Assembly (NCBI RefSeq): GCF_001425025.1 | Contig: NZ_LMDE01000002.1 | Coordinates: 60,056 to 124,055 of the forward strand | From: Nocardioides sp. Root122 | GTDB taxonomy: Bacteria > Actinomycetota > Actinomycetes > Propionibacteriales > Nocardioidaceae | DNA: 64,000 nt | Direction of reading: 5' to 3' | Shown here: positions 1 through 8,524 of the stretch, piece after piece | Layout: every line of letters starts with the position of its first letter | Numbering within the stretch: position 1 is the stretch's first letter | Made by a program: the position numbers and the translations under genes | Notes under the pieces: generated by a model | What the model was told of the DNA's origin: nothing | The model's input: only the letters and a program-made list of their open reading frames with translations | Database searches by the model: none

Positions 1-99
1 GCTCCTGCGAAGAAGGCGCCCGCGACGAAGGCCGCTCCTGCGAAGAAGGCGCCCGCCACAAAGGCCGCTCCTGCGAAGAAGGCGCCCGCGACGAAGGCC
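1..99 (+). repeat. 33-bp in-frame tandem repeat in the Lys/Ala tail
   Basis: Three near-identical 33-bp units (1-33, 34-66, 67-99) encode the same 11-residue AKK-rich unit. The middle copy differs only at synonymous positions. Degenerate half-units continue to about 210. The array may begin before the window, and copy number is likely to vary between strains. Confidence 0.85.
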
Positions 100-765
100 G
101 CTCCTGCGAAGAAGTCGCCTGCCAAGAAGTCGCCTGCGAAGAAGCCATCCGCGCAGGCGCCGGCTACGAAGGCCCCTGCGAAGAAGGCTCCAGCCGCGAA
201 GAAGGCTTCGGCCGACACGTTGACCCCTGCACCTACTGCTCCCGCGAAGAAGGCACCTGTGACCAAGGCTCCTGCGAAGAAGGCCGCCGCAGCGACGGCG
301 ACTGCTCCCGCCCCCCGCACCGCGACGGTGGCGAAGGCGGCGGCCAAGAAGGCTCCGCGCAAGGCCACGCCTGCCACGCTCGTGGTGCTGGAGGGTGAAG
401 ACCCCTGGACCCGCGCCGAGCTCAACGAGGTCGTCAAGGAGCTCACCGAGCACCAGGAGCGCCTCGAGACGTCGGTCGGGGAGGCCGAGGCCGAGCTCGC
501 CGGGCTGATGCGCGACGCCGGCGACGGCGCCGGGCAGGACCAGGCCGACGTCGGCGCGACCACCTTCGAGCGCGACCACGAGCTCACCGTGCTCGCCAAG
601 GAGCGCGAGACCCTGGTCCAGATCGAGCGGGCGCTGGCCCACATCGACGACGGCACCTACGGCGTCTGCGACTCCTGCGGCAACCCCATCGGCAAGAATC
701 GGTTGATGGCGGTGCCGCATGCCACACTGTGCATGTCATGCAAGCAGCGCGAGGAGCGTCGCTGA
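1..765 (+). CDS. TraR/DksA-type zinc-finger protein with histone H1-like Lys/Ala tail (5' partial)
   Basis: The frame is open from base 1, so the true start lies upstream; a TTG at 220 is only an internal candidate. The visible N-terminal ~120 residues are lysine-, alanine- and proline-rich, with an 11-residue unit (APAKKAPATKA) repeated three times, like histone H1-type tails that bind DNA. The C-terminal ~130 residues form a DksA/TraR-like helical region followed by a zinc finger, C-x2-C-x17-C-x2-C (CDSC...CMSC). Family knowledge: DksA/TraR proteins bind the RNA polymerase secondary channel. The acidic coiled-coil tip typical of DksA is not obvious, so an RNA polymerase role is uncertain. 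The tail suggests nucleoid or DNA contact (inference). The 3' end overlaps the start of lspA, so the two are probably co-transcribed. Confidence 0.85.
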   Translation, partial: APAKKAPATKAAPAKKAPATKAAPAKKAPATKAAPAKKSPAKKSPAKKPSAQAPATKAPAKKAPAAKKASADTLTPAPTAPAKKAPVTKAPAKKAAAATATAPAPRTATVAKAAAKKAPRKATPATLVVLEGEDPWTRAELNEVVKELTEHQERLETSVGEAEAELAGLMRDAGDGAGQDQADVGATTFERDHELTVLAKERETLVQIERALAHIDDGTYGVCDSCGNPIGKNRLMAVPHATLCMSCKQREERR

Positions 766-1307
766 ATCCCAGCGACCCGGTCGATCACGACCCAGCCCGC
801 CGCGGTCTCGATGCGCGGCTGGTCTTCGTCGCGATGGCGGTCGTCGCCTACGCCCTCGACCTCGGTTCGAAGGAGTGGGCGCTGCGGGCGCTCGCCGACG
901 GCGACGTCCCGCTCATCGGTGACGTGCTCGTGCTGCACCTGACGTTCAACCCCGGTGCGGCGTTCAGCACCGGCACCGACTTCACCATCGTCTTCACCTG
1001 CCTCGCCATGCTCGCCGTGGTCGTGGTGCTGTGGCTGAGCCGCCGGATCGGCAGCACCGGCTGGGGCCTCGCGCTCGGGCTGCTGCTCGGCGGCGTCGCC
1101 GGCAACCTCACCGACCGCATCGTGCGTGAGCCCGAGCCCTTCCACGGCCACGTCGTCGACTTCCTGATGCTGCCGAACTGGCCGGTCTTCAACATCGCCG
1201 ACATGTGCATCAACATCGCGGCCGGTCTCATCATCCTGCAGACGTTCCGTGGGATCGCGCTCGACGGGTCCCGTGAGCGCGACGCGGCCGCGGACGCCGG
1301 GCAGTGA
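738..1307 (+). CDS. lspA: Lipoprotein signal peptidase (signal peptidase II)
   Basis: LspA removes signal peptides from diacylglyceryl-modified prolipoproteins in the cytoplasmic membrane. The protein has about four hydrophobic segments and the family motifs in order: NPGAAFS, the [10 protein letters not shown] block with the first catalytic Asp, and VVDF...FNIAD with the second catalytic Asp. About 189 residues is a little long for the family because of a hydrophilic N-terminus. The ATG at 738 is chosen; a GTG at 729 is in frame and would add three residues. Neither has a clear Shine-Dalgarno, and both overlap the end of the zinc-finger gene, suggesting translational coupling. The RluA-type synthase starts 10 bp downstream, a common lspA-rluD arrangement. 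Confidence 0.93.
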   Translation: MQAARGASLNPSDPVDHDPARRGLDARLVFVAMAVVAYALDLGSKEWALRALADGDVPLIGDVLVLHLTFNPGAAFSTGTDFTIVFTCLAMLAVVVVLWLSRRIGSTGWGLALGLLLGGVAGNLTDRIVREPEPFHGHVVDFLMLPNWPVFNIADMCINIAAGLIILQTFRGIALDGSRERDAAADAGQ

Positions 1308-1317
1308 GCGGGCCGGC

Positions 1318-2256
1318 ATGACCACCAACGCCGACCAGCGCACCGTCTTCGTCCCTGACGGCCTCGCCGGGGAGCGGGTCGACGCCGCCATGGCGCGGAT
1401 GTTCGGCTTCTCCCGCACGAAGGCGGCCGACCTCATCACCGACGGCCTCGTCCAGCTCGACGGGACCACGGTCGGCAAGAGCGACCGGGTGCACGCCGGC
1501 TCGATGCTCGACGTCACCATCCCGGCCGAGACCGACCCGCTGGCGATCGTCCCCGAGATCGTCGAGGGCATCCGGATCATCCACGACGACGACGCCATCG
1601 TGGTGATCGACAAGCCCGTCGGGGTCGCGGTGCACCCGTCGCCGGGCTGGTCGGGCCCGACCGTGGTGGGCCACCTGGCCGGCGCCGGCTTCCGGATCTC
1701 CACCAGCGGAGCCAGCGAGCGGCAGGGGATCGTCCAGCGCCTCGACGTCGGCACCAGCGGCGTGATGGTCATCTGCAAGTCCGAGCACGCATACTCGGTC
1801 CTCAAGAACGCCTTCCGCCACCGCACCGTCGACAAGACCTACCACGCCCTCGTGCAGGGTCACCCCGACCCGCTCGCGGGCACGGTGGACGCGCCGATCG
1901 GCCGGCACCCCCACCACGACTACAAGTTCGCCGTGATGGCCGACGGCCGGCACAGCGTGACCCACTACGAGACGCTCGAGGCCCACCGCTTCGCGAGCCT
2001 GCTGGAGGTCCACCTCGAGACGGGTCGCACGCACCAGATCCGCGTCCACATGAGCGCGCTCAAGCACCCGTGCGTGGGTGACCTGACCTATGGCGCAGAC
2101 CCCACGCTCGCCAAGCGGCTCGGGCTGCAGCGTCAGTGGCTGCACGCGATGCGCCTCGGCTTCGAGCACCCCGAGACCGGCGACTACGTCACCTACGAGT
2201 CGACCTACCCCGACGACCTCGCCCACGCGCTCGACATCATCCGCGATGAGCGCTGA
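1318..2256 (+). CDS. rluD: RluA/RluD-family 23S rRNA pseudouridine synthase
   Basis: This enzyme isomerises uridine to pseudouridine in RNA, by family most likely in 23S rRNA. The N-terminal ~70 residues form an S4 RNA-binding domain ([19 protein letters not shown]). The catalytic domain carries the RLDVGTSG motif with the catalytic Asp, then [11 protein letters not shown], typical of RluA-type enzymes. At 312 aa the length is normal. The ATG at 1318 lies 10 bp after lspA; a longer frame from 1249 overlaps lspA and is not needed. The exact uridines modified (RluD-like versus RluC-like) cannot be read from sequence, so the symbol is provisional. Confidence 0.9.
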   Translation: MTTNADQRTVFVPDGLAGERVDAAMARMFGFSRTKAADLITDGLVQLDGTTVGKSDRVHAGSMLDVTIPAETDPLAIVPEIVEGIRIIHDDDAIVVIDKPVGVAVHPSPGWSGPTVVGHLAGAGFRISTSGASERQGIVQRLDVGTSGVMVICKSEHAYSVLKNAFRHRTVDKTYHALVQGHPDPLAGTVDAPIGRHPHHDYKFAVMADGRHSVTHYETLEAHRFASLLEVHLETGRTHQIRVHMSALKHPCVGDLTYGADPTLAKRLGLQRQWLHAMRLGFEHPETGDYVTYESTYPDDLAHALDIIRDER

Positions 2257-2977
2257 CCTCGTCCTTCGCACTGCCACGGACGACGACCTGCCGGTGCTCG
2301 CCGAGATCCACCTCGCCTCCCGGGCGGGCGCCGGCGACGCGTTCCCGCCGGGAGCGCACGCCGACGACGAGGTGCGGGCCTGGGTGGCCGGCTGGGACCT
2401 CAGCGCGTACGACGTCCGCGCGGCGGTGCTGCACGGCCGCACCGTCGGCTACTCGCGGTCCACGCCCACGTGGCTCGACGACCTCTACGTCCTGCCCGAT
2501 GCCCAGGGGCACGGGGTCGGCACCGCCCTGCTGCGCCAGGTCCTCGACGAGCACCCGGACGGCGTCGGGCTCTGGGTCTTCGAGTCCAACCGTACGGCTC
2601 GGGACTTCTACGCCCGGCACGGTTTCGTCGCCCTCGAGCGCACCGACGGATGGGCCAACGAGGAGCGCGCGCCCGACATCAAGCTGGTCTGGCCGGGGCA
2701 CGACCCGCTCGCCTGCTTCCGCACGATGATCGACGAGGTCGACCTGGTGCTCGGCGACGTGCTGGCCCGGCGCACGGCGCTCACGCGGGCCGTGCAGGGC
2801 ATCAAGCCGACGAGCGAGCGCGACCCGCGCCGCGAGGTCGAGATCGCGCAGCGGATCGCTGCGATCGTGCCCGAGCTTGGCGAGGAGCGCGTCGCGCGCA
2901 TCGTGGACGTGATCATCGCCGAGTCGCTCGACGCCGCCCGCGGTTCCACCGGCGACGGTGGAGCCGAGGGCCGATAG
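2246..2977 (+). CDS. GNAT acetyltransferase fused to an AroQ-type chorismate mutase domain
   Basis: This 243-aa protein starts at an ATG overlapping the end of the pseudouridine synthase gene by 11 bp. Residues 1 to about 150 resemble a GNAT acyl-CoA-dependent acetyltransferase, with the acetyl-CoA loop region [12 protein letters not shown] and [15 protein letters not shown] near its end. Residues ~155-235 resemble the helical AroQ chorismate mutase fold: [19 protein letters not shown], then an Arg, K and [10 protein letters not shown] in the usual order. If active, it would convert chorismate to prephenate. The fusion is unusual, and the GNAT substrate is unknown. The CM half could instead be a non-catalytic helical appendage. 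Confidence 0.8.
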   Translation: MSADLVLRTATDDDLPVLAEIHLASRAGAGDAFPPGAHADDEVRAWVAGWDLSAYDVRAAVLHGRTVGYSRSTPTWLDDLYVLPDAQGHGVGTALLRQVLDEHPDGVGLWVFESNRTARDFYARHGFVALERTDGWANEERAPDIKLVWPGHDPLACFRTMIDEVDLVLGDVLARRTALTRAVQGIKPTSERDPRREVEIAQRIAAIVPELGEERVARIVDVIIAESLDAARGSTGDGGAEGR

Positions 2978-3194
2978 ACAGGGCCTCCCGCTCCACCGTC
3001 CGTCGGCGGTGCGCGGTCCGGCGCACTGGTGACGAAGTCAGTGAACTCCGCGTCGCGCTGACGTCCGTCCTGCACGTGTCCCCTCTACTGCCCTCACCCT
3101 GTCCGAGTCACGGCCCGGCCGCAGGGCTGCACGTCGGCCGGCGGAAGTTCGGGGGTGGCGACGTGTCGTCCTTCCGACCGGGCAGGATGGCGTC

Positions 3195-4160
3195 GTGCTG
3201 CTCCACGACGACGTGATCGAGGAGTACCTCGACTTCGCGACCTACGCCGCGGGCGACTCGCCCTGCTTCGAGGCGTGGGCGCTCGGCGTCGCCGGCGACG
3301 AGGAGGTGCTCGCGTGGCTCGGCACCCTGCCGGCGATCAAGCGCCAGCCCAACCTCGTCTTCGCCGCCGCTCGTTGGCACGGCGCACCTGCGCCCGGGCC
3401 GTACGCCCGTCTCCGGCAGGTCCTGCTCGAGCAGGAGCCGGCGGTCCGCGAGACCGTCATGGCGCGCGCGACCCAGACCAACGAGGTCGGCCGGCTGGCC
3501 ACCCTCGTGCCGCTGCTCGCCCTGGTCGAGGGCCCGCTCGCGCTGGTCGAGGTCGGCGCCAGCGCCGGGCTCTGCCTCTTCCCGGACCGCTACGACTACG
3601 CCTGGCCCGCGCTCGGCGAGCTGCGGGGGAGCGGCGGCCCGCTCCTGACCGCCCGGGCGACGGGGCCGCTGCCGGTGCCGTCGGCCCACCCCGAGGTCGC
3701 GTGGCGTGGCGGGGTCGACCTGCACCCGCTCGACGTGACCGACCCGGACGCCATGGCGTGGCTGCAGAACCTCGTCTGGCCCGAGCAGGACGAGCGGCGG
3801 GAGCGGCTGCGTGATGCCGTGGAGGTGGCGCGCCGCGAGCCACCCCGGCTGCGGACGGGTGACCTGTTCGACCACGTCGAGGACCTCGTCGACGAGGCGT
3901 CGGGGCACGGCCCGCCGGTCGTTCTCCACTCGGCCGTGGTCGCCTACCTCGAGGAGCCGGACCGCGAGCGGTTCCACGACCTGATGACCGGTCTCGTGGC
4001 GGCGGGACGGTGCCGGTGGGTCAGCAACGAGGGGCGGCGGGTGCTGCCGCGCGTGACCGGTGACCGGGAGGTCCCCACGGGGCGCTTCGTGACCGCGCTC
4101 GACGGCGTCCCGGTGGCCTGGAGCCACGGCCACGGCCACGCGATCCACTGGCTGTCGTGA
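3195..4160 (+). CDS. DUF2332 family protein
   Basis: This 321-aa cytosolic protein matches the actinobacterial DUF2332 family by overall pattern, including an N-terminal helical region (QPNLVFAAARW) and the central VEVGASAGLCLFPDRYDY block. That block resembles the glycine-rich cofactor loop of methyltransferase-like folds; HSAVVAYLEEPDRERFHDLM follows later. Function is unknown, and SAM binding is inference from the GASAGL loop. It starts at GTG 3195 after a 217-bp gap in which I see no other gene. It is followed by a 172-bp gap before dnaE, so it is probably monocistronic. Confidence 0.8.
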   Translation: MLLHDDVIEEYLDFATYAAGDSPCFEAWALGVAGDEEVLAWLGTLPAIKRQPNLVFAAARWHGAPAPGPYARLRQVLLEQEPAVRETVMARATQTNEVGRLATLVPLLALVEGPLALVEVGASAGLCLFPDRYDYAWPALGELRGSGGPLLTARATGPLPVPSAHPEVAWRGGVDLHPLDVTDPDAMAWLQNLVWPEQDERRERLRDAVEVARREPPRLRTGDLFDHVEDLVDEASGHGPPVVLHSAVVAYLEEPDRERFHDLMTGLVAAGRCRWVSNEGRRVLPRVTGDREVPTGRFVTALDGVPVAWSHGHGHAIHWLS

Positions 4161-4332
4161 GGTCGACACCGACGTGGCGCGTCCTGTCGGTGGGGTCCGG
4201 CACACTGACGTAGGCTGACGTCCTTCCCCCTGAAGCGCTGGTTGCGGGCTCGCACCGACGCTGCTGACCCGTCAGCACCACCCCAGATCCAGACACCGTC
4301 AGCGACCCCCGAAAGGTGCGGAAGTCTCCTCC

Positions 4333-7300
4333 ATGTCGTCCGGCTCCTCCGTCAACCAAGCGGACAACTTCGTGCACCTGCACGTGCACACCGAGTACTC
4401 CATGCTCGACGGGGCGTCCCTGCTCGACGGCCTGTTCGCGCGCACCAGCGAGCTCGGCATGCCCGCGATCGCGATGACCGACCACGGCAACCTCCACGGT
4501 GCCTACGACTTCTACAGCAAGGCCAAGAGGGCCGGCGTCAAGCCGATCATCGGCATCGAGGCCTACGTCACGCCCGGCACGATGCGCGGCGAGCGCCGCC
4601 GCGTGCGGTGGGGCCAGGGCGACCTGGCCGAGGAGGGTGGCAACGACGTCGCCGGCGGCGGCGCGTACACCCACATGACGATGTGGGCCGAGACCACCGA
4701 GGGCATGCACAACCTCTTCCGGCTGTCCTCGCGGTCCAGCCTCGAGGGTTACTTCTACAAGCCCCGCATGGACAAGGAGATCCTCGCCGAGCACAGCAAG
4801 GGACTCATCGTCAGCACCGGCTGCCCGAGCGGCGCGATCCAGACGCGGCTGCGACTGGGCCAGTACGACGAGGCCGTGCGGGAGGCCGGTGAGCTCCAGG
4901 ACATCTTCGGCCGCGACAGCGTGTTCCTCGAGCTGATGGACCACGGCATCGACATCGAGAAGCGGGTCCGCGACGACCTGCTGCGGCTCGGCAAGGAGAT
5001 GGGGATCGCCCCCATCGCCACCAACGACTCCCACTACAACAACCCCGAGGACGCCGCGGCCCACGACGCCCTGATCTGCGTCGCGTCCGGCAAGCGGCTC
5101 TCCGACACCAACCGCCTCAAGTTCGACGGCGGCGGCTACTACATCAAGTCCGCCGCGGAGATGCGCGCGCTGTGGGCCGACCAGTTCGGCATGCCCGAGG
5201 CGTGCGACAACACCCTCGCGATCGCAGAGCGCTGCGAGGTCGAGTTCACCGAGTCGACCGGCGGCTACATGGCGCGCGCCGACGTGCCCGCGGGCGAGAC
5301 CGAGGACTCCTGGTTCCGCAAGGAGGTCTGGCGCGGCATCGAGGCCCGCTACCCCGGTGAGAAGACCACCCAGGAGGTCCGCGACCGGGTGGACATGGAG
5401 CTCGCGATCATCTCCCAGAAGGGCTACTGCGGCTACTACCTCGTGGTCGCCGACTTCATCAACTGGGCCAAGGACAACGGCATCCGGGTCGGCCCCGGCC
5501 GCGGCTCGGGCGCGGGTTCGATCGCCGCCTACGCCTTGCGCATCACCGACCTGTGCCCCCTCGAGCACGGCCTGTTCTTCGAGCGCTTCCTCAACCCCGA
5601 GCGCCCCTCGATGCCCGACTTCGACATCGACTTCGACGACGCCCGCCGTGGCGAGGTGATCTCCTACGTCAGCCAGAAGTACGGCGCCGACCGCGTCGCG
5701 CAGATCGCCACGTTCGGCCGGCTCAAGGCGAAGGCCGCCATCAAGGACGCCGCCCGCGTCCTCGACCACGGCTTCGCGATCGGAGACCGGATCACCAAGG
5801 CGTACCCCGCCGACGTGATGGGCAAGGGCGTCGCGCTCAAGGACATCTTCAACGCCGACCACAAGCGCTACAACGACGGTGGTGAGTTCCGCGCCCTCCA
5901 CGGCCAGGACCCCGACGTCCGCACCATCTACGAGACCGCGGTCGGCCTCGAGGGGCAGATCCGCAACTGGGGCGTGCACGCCGCCGGCGTGATCATGTCG
6001 AGCGAGCCGCTCATCGACATCGTGCCGATCATGTCCCGCCCGCAGGACGGCGCGGTCATCACCCAGTTCGACTACCCGATGTGCGAGTCGCTCGGCCTGG
6101 TCAAGATGGACTTCCTCGGCCTGTCCAACCTCCGCATCCTCGACGACGCGATCAGCAACATCCAGGCGAACCGGGGCGAGGAGGTCGTCCTGGAGGACCT
6201 CGGCTTCGAGGACCGCGCGACCTACGAGCTGATGGGTCGCGGTGACACCCTCGGCGTGTTCCAGCTCGACGGCTCGGGCATGCGGTCGCTGCTCCGCTCG
6301 CTGCAGCCCGACGCGTTCGCCGACATCACGGCCGTCAGCGCGCTCTACCGCCCCGGTCCCATGGGTGCCGACTCGCACAACAAGTACGCCCGCCGCAAGA
6401 ACGGCCGCGAGGCGATCGAGCCGATCCACCCGGCGCTCGCAGAGGCGCTCGAGCCGGTGCTGGGGGAGACCTACGGCCTGATCGTCTACCAAGAGCAGGT
6501 GATGGCCATCGCCCAGGTGCTGGCCGGCTTCACCCTGGGCGCCGCCGACAACCTGCGCCGCGCGATGGGCAAGAAGAAGAAGGAGGAGCTCGACAAGCAG
6601 TACGCCGGCTTCCAGGCCGGCATGCTCGAGCGGGGCTTCCCGCAGGTGGCGATCGACAAGCTCTGGGAGATCCTGCTCCCGTTCTCCGACTACGCCTTCA
6701 ACAAGTCGCACTCCGCCGCCTACGGCGTCATCACCTACTGGACCGCCTACCTCAAGGCCAACTACCCGACCGAGTACATGGCCGCGCTCCTCACGTCCGT
6801 CAAGGACGACAAGGACAAGATGGCGATCTACCTCAACGAGTGCCGCCGGATGAAGATCCAGGTCCTCCCGCCCGACGTCAACGAGTCCCACGCCAACTTC
6901 ACGCCGGTCGGCAACGACATCCGCTTCGGCCTCACGGCCGTGCGCAACGTCGGCCACAACGTCGTCGCCGGCATCGTGGCCGCACGCGAGGAGAAGGGTC
7001 GCTACCTCGACTTCAACGACTTCATGGAGAAGGTTCCCGCGCTGGTGTGCAACAAGCGCGTCGTGGAGTCGTTGATCAAGGCCGGCGCCTTCGACGACAT
7101 GAAGCACCGGCGGCGCGCGCTGGCCGCGGTCCACGAGACGGCCGTCGACCAGTTCGTGGACCTCAAGAAGAACGAGGCGATCGGCCAGGACTCGCTCTTC
7201 GGCGGCCTGAGCGAGGACGACGCCGGGTTCGGGGTGAGCGTGACGATCCCCGACATCGAGGACTGGGACAAGATGACCCTGCTCGGCCACGAGCGGGAGA

Positions 7301-7902
7301 TGCTCGGCCTCTACGTCTCCGACCACCCGCTGCTCGGGCTCGAGCACGTGCTGTCCCAGGGCACGGACTGCACGATCGGCCAGCTCCTGCTCGACGAGGA
7401 CCGCCCGCACGGGTCGACGCTCACCGTCAGCGGCCTGATCACCTCGGTCCAGCGCAAGATCACCAAGCGCGGCGACCCGTGGGCCACGATCACGCTCGAG
7501 GACCTCGACGGTGCTGTCGACGTGCTGCTGTTCCCCAGCGCCTACACGCTCGCCTCCACCTTGCTGGTGGAGGACCAGATCGTGCGGATCAAGGGCCAGC
7601 TCTCCCGCGACAAGGACCAGCCCGAGCTGCGTGCGCAGGAGGTCACCGCCCCCGACCTCACCCAGGGGCCGACCGGTCCCGTCGTGATCAGCCTGCCCTC
7701 CACGCGCTGCACCCCGCCGGTCGTGGCGCAGCTCCGCGACGTGCTCGGCACCCACCCCGGCATGACCGAGGTGCAGCTCAAGCTGCTGACCCGCAGCTCG
7801 ACCAAGGTGCTCAAGCTCGACGACAACCTGCGGGTCAGCCCGAGCCCGGCGCTGTTCGCCGACCTCAAGCAGCTGCTGGGGCCCGGGTGCCTGGCGGGGT
7901 GA
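4333..7902 (+). CDS. dnaE: DNA polymerase III subunit alpha
   Basis: This is the replicative DNA polymerase catalytic subunit. At 1189 aa it has the normal bacterial DnaE1 length. It begins with a PHP domain (HLHVHTEYSMLDG near residue 15, MTDHGNLHGAYDF). The palm carries PDFDIDFDD, with catalytic Asp429 and Asp431. The finger region includes YQEQVMAIAQVLAGF and FNKSHSAAYG. A C-terminal OB-fold (TVSGLITSVQRKITKRGDPWATITLEDLDG) follows. The PHP histidines look intact, compatible with the proofreading exonuclease described in actinobacterial DnaE1. The next gene starts inside its stop codon. Confidence 0.97.
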   Translation: MSSGSSVNQADNFVHLHVHTEYSMLDGASLLDGLFARTSELGMPAIAMTDHGNLHGAYDFYSKAKRAGVKPIIGIEAYVTPGTMRGERRRVRWGQGDLAEEGGNDVAGGGAYTHMTMWAETTEGMHNLFRLSSRSSLEGYFYKPRMDKEILAEHSKGLIVSTGCPSGAIQTRLRLGQYDEAVREAGELQDIFGRDSVFLELMDHGIDIEKRVRDDLLRLGKEMGIAPIATNDSHYNNPEDAAAHDALICVASGKRLSDTNRLKFDGGGYYIKSAAEMRALWADQFGMPEACDNTLAIAERCEVEFTESTGGYMARADVPAGETEDSWFRKEVWRGIEARYPGEKTTQEVRDRVDMELAIISQKGYCGYYLVVADFINWAKDNGIRVGPGRGSGAGSIAAYALRITDLCPLEHGLFFERFLNPERPSMPDFDIDFDDARRGEVISYVSQKYGADRVAQIATFGRLKAKAAIKDAARVLDHGFAIGDRITKAYPADVMGKGVALKDIFNADHKRYNDGGEFRALHGQDPDVRTIYETAVGLEGQIRNWGVHAAGVIMSSEPLIDIVPIMSRPQDGAVITQFDYPMCESLGLVKMDFLGLSNLRILDDAISNIQANRGEEVVLEDLGFEDRATYELMGRGDTLGVFQLDGSGMRSLLRSLQPDAFADITAVSALYRPGPMGADSHNKYARRKNGREAIEPIHPALAEALEPVLGETYGLIVYQEQVMAIAQVLAGFTLGAADNLRRAMGKKKKEELDKQYAGFQAGMLERGFPQVAIDKLWEILLPFSDYAFNKSHSAAYGVITYWTAYLKANYPTEYMAALLTSVKDDKDKMAIYLNECRRMKIQVLPPDVNESHANFTPVGNDIRFGLTAVRNVGHNVVAGIVAAREEKGRYLDFNDFMEKVPALVCNKRVVESLIKAGAFDDMKHRRRALAAVHETAVDQFVDLKKNEAIGQDSLFGGLSEDDAGFGVSVTIPDIEDWDKMTLLGHEREMLGLYVSDHPLLGLEHVLSQGTDCTIGQLLLDEDRPHGSTLTVSGLITSVQRKITKRGDPWATITLEDLDGAVDVLLFPSAYTLASTLLVEDQIVRIKGQLSRDKDQPELRAQEVTAPDLTQGPTGPVVISLPSTRCTPPVVAQLRDVLGTHPGMTEVQLKLLTRSSTKVLKLDDNLRVSPSPALFADLKQLLGPGCLAG

Positions 7903-8456
7903 CCCCGGAGGACACGGCCGAGCGGCGCCCGTCCTGGTCCCCGCTCGTGCGGCTGGCCGTCGTGGTCGTGGTGTTCCTGGTCGCCGGCGCCGTCGCCGGG
8001 GTGGTCTGGGAGCGCTGGTGGGACGCGCCGAGCGGCGTGACCTACCAGGGCCACTGGTACCTCGAGCCCGCCGGTCCCGACGTCTCGTTCCAGGGCGTCG
8101 CGCTCTTCGTGCTGATCGCCTTCCCGCTGGGGATCGTCCTGGGGCTGCTGGCCGGCCTCCGGCGAGGGCACGAGACGGCGACGGCGCTCACGGTGCTCGT
8201 CGCGGCGAGCCTCGCCGGGGTGGTGATGTACGCCGTCGGGAGCAGCCTGTCGCCGCCCGACCCGCAGCCGCTGGCGGCGGGACAGCCCGACTACTCCACC
8301 GACATCCCGGGGCACCTCGGTCTCACCGCCCCCGACCACGGCCGGGTGCCGTGGCACTCGTCCGCGCTGGTGGCCCTGCCGACCGGGGCGATGGCTGGTC
8401 TGGTCGGCACCTACCTCTTGGGCAGCAAGCGATTGACGAGGCGTCCGCGCGGGTAG
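7899..8456 (+). CDS. Four-segment membrane protein of unknown function
   Basis: The GTG at 7899 overlaps the dnaE stop (GTGA), so translation is probably coupled. The 185-aa product has about four hydrophobic segments: VRLAVVVVVFLVAGAVAGVV, VALFVLIAFPLGIVLGLLAG, ALTVLVAASLAGVVMYAVG and a C-terminal ALVALPTGAMAGLVGTYLL. An extracellular-looking loop with WYLEPAGPDVSFQG lies between the first two. The layout resembles actinobacterial DUF2567-type membrane proteins, but I cannot assign it firmly. It ends in a short basic tail. Confidence 0.75.
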   Translation: MTPEDTAERRPSWSPLVRLAVVVVVFLVAGAVAGVVWERWWDAPSGVTYQGHWYLEPAGPDVSFQGVALFVLIAFPLGIVLGLLAGLRRGHETATALTVLVAASLAGVVMYAVGSSLSPPDPQPLAAGQPDYSTDIPGHLGLTAPDHGRVPWHSSALVALPTGAMAGLVGTYLLGSKRLTRRPRG

Positions 8457-8524
8457 GGTGACGCCGACATGATGGAGGCGGTCCCGGCGAGGCCGGGGCC
8501 CGTGCAACGGGGGATCTTGACGAG

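Noticed and set aside
4021..7755. 1244-codon open frame on the minus strand opposite dnaE
   Set aside because: It mirrors dnaE in a high-GC gene where antisense stops are rare. Its translation is low-complexity Val/Leu/Gly/His/Arg/Asp, with no domain pattern.
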